From positions 1,423,501-1,487,500 of the forward strand of contig NZ_BDEL01000001.1 of NCBI RefSeq assembly GCF_001685485.1: a DNA stretch of 64,000 nucleotides, in the 5' to 3' direction. This stretch comes from Formosa haliotis. Lineage in GTDB: Bacteria > Bacteroidota > Bacteroidia > Flavobacteriales > Flavobacteriaceae. The stretch's first letter is position 1, and the number at the start of each line of letters is the position of its first letter. A program made the translations under genes and the position numbers. Of the stretch, positions 56,101 through 64,000 are shown piece after piece. Below the pieces are notes generated by a model. The model saw nothing but the letters and a program-made list of their open reading frames with translations, was not told the origin of the DNA and searched no databases.

Positions 56101-57656
56101 CATTAGAATTTTCTTCAAACATAGAAACCGATAGAGGCATACTTACTTTAGATAAAAATGCCACCATTATAGCTCCTGATGGTGTTATAGCAATTCTAAA
56201 TGGAGAAATTTCTGGTAAAGGAAAATTAGAAAAAACAGGAACAGGACAGATTCAACTAAATAATAAAAATACGATTCTGGGCAATGTTATTTTAAAAGAA
56301 GGAATAATTCATTTAGGATCGGAAGAAAGTATTTCCCATGGGTTTAACGATGGAAATATTGTTTTAGAAGGCGGTATGCTAAGTATGCTAGACGACACCA
56401 ATTCTTTTAGTAAAGCCTATTGGAATGTTATTATACCAGAAGAAAAACAAGCAGAATGGAGATTAGATGGTCGCTGCGAATTTAGAGGTACTCTTAGAGG
56501 TGCAGGTATTCTAAATCTTTACGCCCCATGGATTAGATCTGAAATGTACGGAGACTGGTCTGAATTTAACGGACATGTAAATGTAACCACAGATAGTGAT
56601 GGCGGCTGGTTTATACTCGGAAATAAAAATGGGTATGTAAATACTTCTATTAATTTAGCAGACGGCGTTTCAATCCTGTTCAGATTAGACTCAAACGAAA
56701 CTATTGAGTTAGGAGAACTATCGGGTACTTCCAATTCTTTTTTGTCCTCAGGTTACGGATCCAGAACCTTAACTTGGAAAGTTGGAGGAAAAAACACAGA
56801 TGCTATTTTTAATGGTGTTATAGATGAAACAGCCTTTAAAGGTTCAGGTTCTAAAACGGCTATAATTAAATCGGGTTCTGGTACGTGGACCTTAACAAAT
56901 TCAAACACTTATTCTGGAGGAACTAAAATAGAAGCCGGAGAACTTATCGTAGACAATACTATTGGTAGCGGTACAGGAACAGGTATGGTAACTGTAGATG
57001 CTCATGCTATACTTTCTGGAAATGGCTCTATGGATGGAAACCTGCTGCTACAAGATGATGCAATCTTGGCCCCAGGACGAGAAAATATAGTTGGACAATT
57101 ACGGTTTTCCAAAGATGTTAGTTTTTCTGAAACCTCAATTTTAAAAATAGATATAAACGACAATTCTTACGACAAAATTACAACTTCCGGGACATTGAAA
57201 TATAATGGTATACTTCATATTAATAATTTAGGGAACGAATTTAAAGAAGGGGATCGTTTTGCTATTTTTGATGCAGAAACAATCGAAGGAAAATTCGCAG
57301 ATATTACACCTGCATTAACAAATAATTTAGCTTGGGACACTTCCGAATTATACACTAACGGTGTTTTAATCGTAAATCATGAAGACAATCTATCTATTTC
57401 AGATGATGACCTAAACAAAAACCGTATTTCATTTTTCCCTAATCCAACACAAGACTATTTAAATATTTCACTGCAAAAAAATCCAGGACTTGATAGTCAA
57501 ATATTAGTTTACGATTGTTTAGGGCATCTTTTAGTTAAAGAGTCTTTCAACAAGGATAAATACCAATTATCCCTAGAGCATCTGTCTAGTGGTATGTATA
57601 TTATTAAGGTAAAAAATACTGAAGGAGTAATTACCAAAACAATTATAAAGGATTAA
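53130..57656 (+). CDS. PL11 rhamnogalacturonan lyase with autotransporter-type repeats and T9SS sorting tail
   Basis: This is a 1508-residue secreted protein (signal peptide to about residue 22, LSVAQ). Residues about 23-590 match PL11: LNRGLIAVRTTTDQVYIGWR, the calcium-binding GDLDGDGQYEIILKWDP and FDFDGDGKSEIACKTADGT, then DLLGDWREELMLRTSDN and MHDPQYRVAIAWQNVGYNQP near the domain end. It cleaves rhamnosyl-galacturonate bonds by beta-elimination. Residues about 600-1430 are Gly/Asn-rich passenger-associated repeats; two copies of a W-x-WD...NW...D-x-V-x-FD(D/E)SG module start near 597 and 855. A run with YSGGTKIEAGELIVDN follows. The final 80 residues (ISFFPNPTQDYLNISL to the end) are a type A T9SS sorting domain, so the enzyme is exported by T9SS to the surface or medium. 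It has its own promoter. Confidence 0.9.
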   Translation: MKKTYFLTLILFFIGINLSVAQRKLETLNRGLIAVRTTTDQVYIGWRLLGYENQSTAFNVYRDGVLINDTPIENSTNFIDTVSSDGSYQVKTVINGEEKDTSESVDVLQQDYLEIPLNTPDGGITPDNVSYTYTANDASVGDLDGDGQYEIILKWDPTNSKDNSHEGYTGNVYLDAYTLEGEFKWRIDLGHNIRAGAHYTQFIVFDFDGDGKSEIACKTADGTIDGQGKIIGDATADYRNSAGRVLSGPEFLTIFNGETGAEMATVDYLPARGDVSSWGDNYGNRVDRFLAGVAFLDGKNPSLVMCRGYYTRSVLAAWDWKDGKLTQRWIFDSNDEENKGYGGQGNHSLSIADVDADGKDEIIYGSMTVDDDGTGLYNTGLGHGDALHVSDFDPERPGQEVFMPHENKVDGITFRSAKTGDIIWQYKMNTDVGRGLIADIDSTQLGAESWASSGLGVYNSKGVKVLSDRPSINFAIWWDDDLQRELLDGTSITKYGVGEVFNATDCNSNNSTKKTPNLQADLLGDWREELMLRTSDNKALRIFLNPTKSKRKMYTLMHDPQYRVAIAWQNVGYNQPPWPSFYLGYGMDTPPPAPLTNNKLIWNKGDVWDIEKSSNWFLNDNVSEYHQEDVVLFDESGETKQPIQLVGDITPTSVTFNSASNYILTGEGHLTGTMELVKLGNSNVFLNNSNTFTGTSTVWQGGLFINGNLENSSIIIKDYATFGGEGIVGKTLNLGKGVHMYAGEDKKAGILTVNGAVTIKDGINFNFDLSDDPIGLNDKLVFNESVQFNGDVTFVFNTINDGLNSGTYTLIEYGKDFDIDLDNVKVEGIPGIKYELNNTGATITMEVEWVRNPTTVYWRGNTSNVWDLAETYNWYNGTDSDLFAPSDYVIFDDSGASKNTIETSGTLPIGQITVNSDSDYFIQGDGSINGDGGLLKQGDGTLYIKGNHNFTGITTIEGGKISVDALSNGGESGSIGAASNLPENLQINGGTLEFSSNIETDRGILTLDKNATIIAPDGVIAILNGEISGKGKLEKTGTGQIQLNNKNTILGNVILKEGIIHLGSEESISHGFNDGNIVLEGGMLSMLDDTNSFSKAYWNVIIPEEKQAEWRLDGRCEFRGTLRGAGILNLYAPWIRSEMYGDWSEFNGHVNVTTDSDGGWFILGNKNGYVNTSINLADGVSILFRLDSNETIELGELSGTSNSFLSSGYGSRTLTWKVGGKNTDAIFNGVIDETAFKGSGSKTAIIKSGSGTWTLTNSNTYSGGTKIEAGELIVDNTIGSGTGTGMVTVDAHAILSGNGSMDGNLLLQDDAILAPGRENIVGQLRFSKDVSFSETSILKIDINDNSYDKITTSGTLKYNGILHINNLGNEFKEGDRFAIFDAETIEGKFADITPALTNNLAWDTSELYTNGVLIVNHEDNLSISDDDLNKNRISFFPNPTQDYLNISLQKNPGLDSQILVYDCLGHLLVKESFNKDKYQLSLEHLSSGMYIIKVKNTEGVITKTIIKD

Positions 57657-57699
57657 ATAAAAAACAGTAATTAAATCTATAAATAGTACACTTCTATAC

Positions 57700-57735
57700 A
57701 AAAGGGATAGACATTGCATAAAGTCTATCCCTTTT
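57700..57735 (+). terminator. Intrinsic terminator after PL11
   Basis: AAAAGGGATAGAC and GTCTATCCCTTTT form a perfect 13-bp stem with a 10-nt loop, 44 nt after the PL11 stop, ending in Ts. The A-run on the left lets it serve the minus-strand fragment at 57797 as well. Confidence 0.88.
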
Positions 57736-57796
57736 CTTATAATATAAATTAAATTACTACTCTTCTGAATTAAAATGAATAAAAAAATAAAATAAA

Positions 57797-58015
57797 TCAA
57801 TTCTTAATAATTTCAATGTAATCAATAACAATTCCCGTTTGATTTACTCCAACTTTAATATGATGTATTCCTGCCGATGTAAAACTATACGGAATGGTTG
57901 TTACTGCACTGTTTCTAAGAACATTTTCTTTCCATGTCGCACTTCTTCCTTGTGTTGAAATTGAATAAGATAAAGGCGTGTTATTATCTATAAATACATC
58001 TCCTGAATTCTGCAC
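57797..58015 (-). pseudogene. C-terminal fragment of a secreted glycosidase-like protein
   Basis: About 72 residues remain, ending GIHHIKVGVNQTGIVIDYIEII plus KN. The pattern (SATWKENVLRN, then a beta-strand closing GIVIDYIEI) resembles the C-terminal beta-sandwich tail of several large secreted glycoside hydrolases, for example GH115-type. Reading upstream, the frame meets a TAG within 12 nt, and there is no signal peptide, so the front of the gene is missing. The break lies 66 bp from the left end of an IS remnant, so insertion followed by deletion is the likely cause. The parent family is uncertain. Confidence 0.55.
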
Positions 58016-58080
58016 TTTTTTACCCTAAAAACGCTAACCATCACTATTACAGTGAAATAACATGATTTAATCTTGTGTTG

Positions 58081-58799
58081 TGGGTGTCCCAGCGGTATAT
58101 TTATACCATGTTTGTAAGAAAAAAGAAGAATAATAGCGGTATTATAAGTGTCCAAGTTATAGACAAAAGCTCAGGAAAATACAAAGTGCTAAAAACAATT
58201 GGGAGTTCTTCGGTTGATTCAGAAATTAAAACATTTTACCAACAAGGGCTTGACTACATCTCACATTATGAAGGTCAACAAACCTTTGATTTTACAACTC
58301 AAGATTTCAAAGAAACAGTCAAACAAAGCATCCAAACTATCTCAATAGAAGGAGTTAACTTGTTACTTAGTAAAATTTATACCGAAATTGGATTTGATAC
58401 CTAGATAAGATTTATTCTGATTATAAAGAGTCGCTTCAGCAGATTAGTTATAATCATACAAAAAAAATTCTTGGCGGTATTATGAAAGAATGAAAAAGCC
58501 TTTAGAATATCTAAGCATGATTTAAAAATCCGACCAATCTATCATAGGTTACAAAAAAGAATTGAGGCTCACATAACTATTAATTTCGTGGCATATAAAA
58601 TCTACAAAGAACTAGAACGGCAGCTAAAATTAAAAACATCCAAAATGAGTCCTGAGAAGGCTATTGATATAGCTAAGTCTATTTATGCTATAGAACTTGT
58701 TGACCCTACTAACGGAAAAACTTTTAAAGAAACACTGCTGCTAAACCAAAAACAAAAATTACTAGCTAATTTATTTGATTTTTGATTTGGGTGTCCCAG
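58081..58799 (+). mobile_element. IS1634-type insertion sequence remnant
   Basis: Both ends carry TGGGTGTCCCAG (58081-58092 and 58788-58799), a near-palindromic 12-mer that can serve as terminal repeat. Between them lie the two ends of a transposase and little else. The element is about 720 bp, while intact members are about 1.7 kb, so most of the middle is deleted. Pieces of a secreted-protein gene and of a dehydrogenase gene flank it. Confidence 0.7.
58108..58785 (+). pseudogene. IS1634-family transposase, internally deleted
   Basis: The N-terminal part (58108-58404) begins MFVRKKKNNSGIISVQVIDK and GKYKVLKTIGSS, the typical IS1634 opening, and runs to EIGFDT before a stop. After a frame-broken stretch of about 80 bp, the C-terminus resumes: KAFRISKHDLKIRPIYHRLQ, then RIEAHITINFVAYKIYKELE and ELVDPTNGKTFKETLLLNQK, stop at 58783-58785. 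An intact transposase of this family is about 500-560 residues; only about 190 are left and the DDE core is gone. It cannot transpose. Confidence 0.8.
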
Positions 58800-58844
58800 T
58801 GCGGAACTCAGGAAAAAACGATTCAAATAGATAAGAATTATTAC

Positions 58845-58934
58845 ATGTTTGATTTAAAAGATAAAGTAGCTATTGTTACAGGAGGTAATGGCGTTTTGGG
58901 AGTAGCATTCAGGTTTTATTCAGTTATAGAATAA
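58845..58934 (+). pseudogene. N-terminal stub of a short-chain dehydrogenase/reductase
   Basis: The frame starts MFDLKDKVAIVTGGNGVLG, the first beta-strand and TGGxGxLG cofactor loop of an SDR oxidoreductase, then runs into unrelated residues (VAFRFYSVIE) and a stop: 29 codons in place of about 250-270. The GGNGVLG form is common in Bacteroidota SDRs linked to uronate metabolism (mannonate/fructuronate reductase type), which would fit a pectin locus; that link is inference. It lies 45 bp after the IS remnant, so the rest was lost with rearrangement. Confidence 0.6.
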
Positions 58935-58943
58935 CCACCTATT

Positions 58944-58980
58944 AAAACCAAGATTTAATTCATTTTTAAGTCTTGGTTTT
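58944..58980. terminator. Intrinsic terminator, usable on both strands
   Basis: AAAACCAAGA (58944-58953) pairs with TCTTGGTTTT (58971-58980), with further imperfect pairing inside. It lies 44 bp beyond the stop of the minus-strand GH154 gene and follows the SDR stub on the plus strand. Confidence 0.75.
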
Positions 58981-59024
58981 TGTATTTCTTATAATTTTAT
59001 ATCTTAGATTTTTTACACCAATTG

Positions 59025-61048
59025 CTACTCATTGTATTTTATTAGAGTCGTTTTACCATCATTCCTTTTTACCTTAATGCTATTTGAATCTTCTGAGACT
59101 TCTATTTCATCAACGGGTATCAGATCTTGATTTTCCCATTTTTCTCCAGATTTTTTCCAAAGCATTAGGGTCGCATAAATATTGGATTTCGTGTTTGGAT
59201 TCGCAGTTGCTGTCAGGTTAATTACAGAACTCTCTATGCTTTCTGGATGCAGACCTTTTGCAGTTACGATTTCAGCTTGTTCCCACCCCAGAAGTGGCAC
59301 CATAGCCAACTGAAATTTCCCGTTATCAATAATCGTCACGTTATGACTCTTTACTTTTCGTTTTCTGGTTGTGATGTCCTTATCCAATTTAGGTAAAGCA
59401 TAATGCCCTAAACGCATAGCAATAGTATTATCGCTATTGTTTTTGTCAACCCTTAAAATGCCGTTCGGTAAAGGTATATCGGCTAAATTAAACTTGATAG
59501 TTTCATCGGTTTCTAGCACCACATCTCTGTAATAGACCCCATCCTCAAACGATTTAAATGTGTATAGCCTGAACGCTTCCCAATGGTTCTCTTTATTTTT
59601 TATCACGTAATTCATAGCGACTTCTCCTTGAGATCCATCGGCTTGCCAAGGAAAATCACTATTATAGGATAAACGATTATAATTTTCCGTAGAACGAAAT
59701 TTTTGCCAATCGTCGGCTACTTTTTCATGACACCAAGCTCTGATTTCTGAAGCGCCAATATTTGGATAATCTGTAATTAAGACTTCCGATTCACCTTGAA
59801 ATTTATTATATACCTCTCCTTCTTTAAGCTCATCTTCCCAAGCGCCATTATTTTCTGTTGCTGTCCAAAACGGACTATCATCTGGCAACAATAATCCGAA
59901 GAAAATTTTCCCCATCCAATACACACTTCCGCGGCAGCTATAATTCTGTACCGCAGGTTCAAAAGCACCATAAAAACCAAGTGTCGGTACCTCATCTTTC
60001 ATAAAGTCTGGGTGCGTGAAAAATTGTTTAATAACGCCAGATGCAATTCTGCGCATCCAACCATAATTTACATTTTCATCATTTTCAAAGCCCATTAACG
60101 GAAAGGGTACTGCTGCTCCCACTCTATAACTTATACTTCTGCCGTACATAATCATTTCGCCATGTTCACTAAACATGTAAGGGTAATTCCCTTTCATATC
60201 GTTAAAGTTTGATTTGAATTTCGCTGCAATTTCAGGATAATGTTTGTCTCCAAAATATTGAGCCCACACACTTCCATACATCTGAAAGGCCCACATGCTG
60301 TAATAATCATACGCAGGACTGTCGTTATACCATCCGTTGCCTCTGTAATGTGTTAGCGATTTTCTAAATACTCAACCAGTAATTTTTCATTGACTTGATA
60401 TCCTTGTTCCTTGAAGAAACTCAATACAAATATGTTGAAAAATTTCCAGTTAGAATCTACCGTTGGACCATCGCCATAACTTAACATAACTCTTGCCAAG
60501 TCGTCTTTTTCCTGTTTAGTTAAGGGATCCCATAAGACTTCAGTATTTACCAATAACGACAAGGCTAAAGCACCAAACTCCACCAAATTTTGGTTTGCAC
60601 CACCATCTTTAGCTCTAGGAACGATATAGGATGAACTTTTGGGGTCTGTTAGTTTTGAAATCTGATAGCGATAATAATTAGCTACGTTTATTGTATTGAG
60701 GACTAAATTTGGATCTTCTTTTAAAATCGGAGACGCCACAAACAAAGTTCTACATAGACCTTCTAATTTTTCTGTTGGTACGCGTGCTTCATCATGCGGA
60801 TAACTTTTCCCTGGTTGTTTAGGGAACTTCATAGGATCGTCCAAGGTATGAATATAACTGAATGCACCCTCTAACAAATAAAGGGCGGCATCTTTCCAGT
60901 GTTGCTTAGTCATACCCGTTTTGGGGCTCAACTGATAATCTGGATTTTTAATTTGAAACACCTCATCATCTTTACTTTTTTCTTGTGAAAAAGAAGATGC
61001 GTTCAATAATAAACAAAGTATAAAACAGGTCCTATTTTTTCTAATCAT
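59025..61048 (-). pseudogene. GH154 (DUF2264) beta-glucuronidase-type gene, one-base frameshift
   Basis: The gene starts with a signal peptide ([20 protein letters not shown]) at 61048 and reads [18 protein letters not shown] and [20 protein letters not shown], hallmarks of DUF2264, to EYLENR and a stop at 60353. The next frame continues at once as [20 protein letters not shown] to the end at 59025. One missing A in the four-A run at 60360-60363 explains the break; restored, the protein is about 674 residues, normal for the family. GH154 members known to me are beta-glucuronidases acting on arabinogalactan-type side chains. It lies 6 bp after a GH2 gene that is also frameshifted. Either both are decaying or the assembly has indel errors. 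Confidence 0.75.
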
Positions 61049-61054
61049 AATGAA

Positions 61055-64000
<2,946 letters not shown>

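Overview
The window reads as chromosomal DNA of a polysaccharide-degrading member of the Bacteroidota, most likely a marine or plant-associated Flavobacteriaceae. This rests on the AT-rich sequence, three SusC/SusD outer-membrane pairs, many secreted or lipid-anchored glycosidases, weak Shine-Dalgarno signals, and a type IX secretion tail on the largest enzyme. Nearly every gene belongs to polysaccharide utilization loci (PULs) aimed at pectin and its arabinan and galactan side chains. I cannot name a genus from sequence alone.

Region 1 (1-13104, minus strand) is an arabinan PUL: susC, susD, GH51, two arabinanase-type GH43s flanking a third GH43, GH127, then a GPH-family sugar symporter cut by the window edge. 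A NrtR/AraR-type regulator (13349-14037, plus strand) faces away from susC but carries a one-base frameshift. Transaldolase and transketolase (14054-16755, minus) follow and link pentose to central metabolism. The same 19-bp palindrome (AAGTGT-N7-ACACTT) lies upstream of susC and of transketolase, which suggests one arabinose-responsive regulon.

Region 2 (17477-34271) is an operon of two SusC/SusD pairs and three fasciclin-domain (FAS1) lipoproteins with no enzyme in it. A divergent DUF4998/DUF5013-like lipoprotein lies opposite its head.

Region 3 (34456-57656) is a rhamnogalacturonan-I type enzyme locus. On the minus strand are GH28, a DUF4450 protein, a GH43-like protein with a C-terminal binding module, a six-hairpin glycosidase-like protein and, after an IS200 remnant, a GH2. 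On the plus strand are a CE12 esterase, a GH2, a double-headed CE12 esterase and a 1508-residue PL11 lyase. A 20-bp double decamer around CAGGAT occurs five times in regions 2 and 3. Each copy lies in an intergenic region and points toward a transcription-unit head. This ties the enzyme-free SusCD/FAS1 operon to the pectin enzymes and is the most interesting signal I found.

Region 4 (57700-64000) is disturbed. It holds a C-terminal fragment of a secreted protein, an internally deleted IS1634-type element, a stub of a short-chain dehydrogenase, then GH154 (DUF2264) and GH2 genes that each carry a one-base frameshift. Three such frameshifts in 64 kb, two of them at seven-A runs, could be assembly errors or real decay. 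No rRNA, tRNA or CRISPR array was seen.
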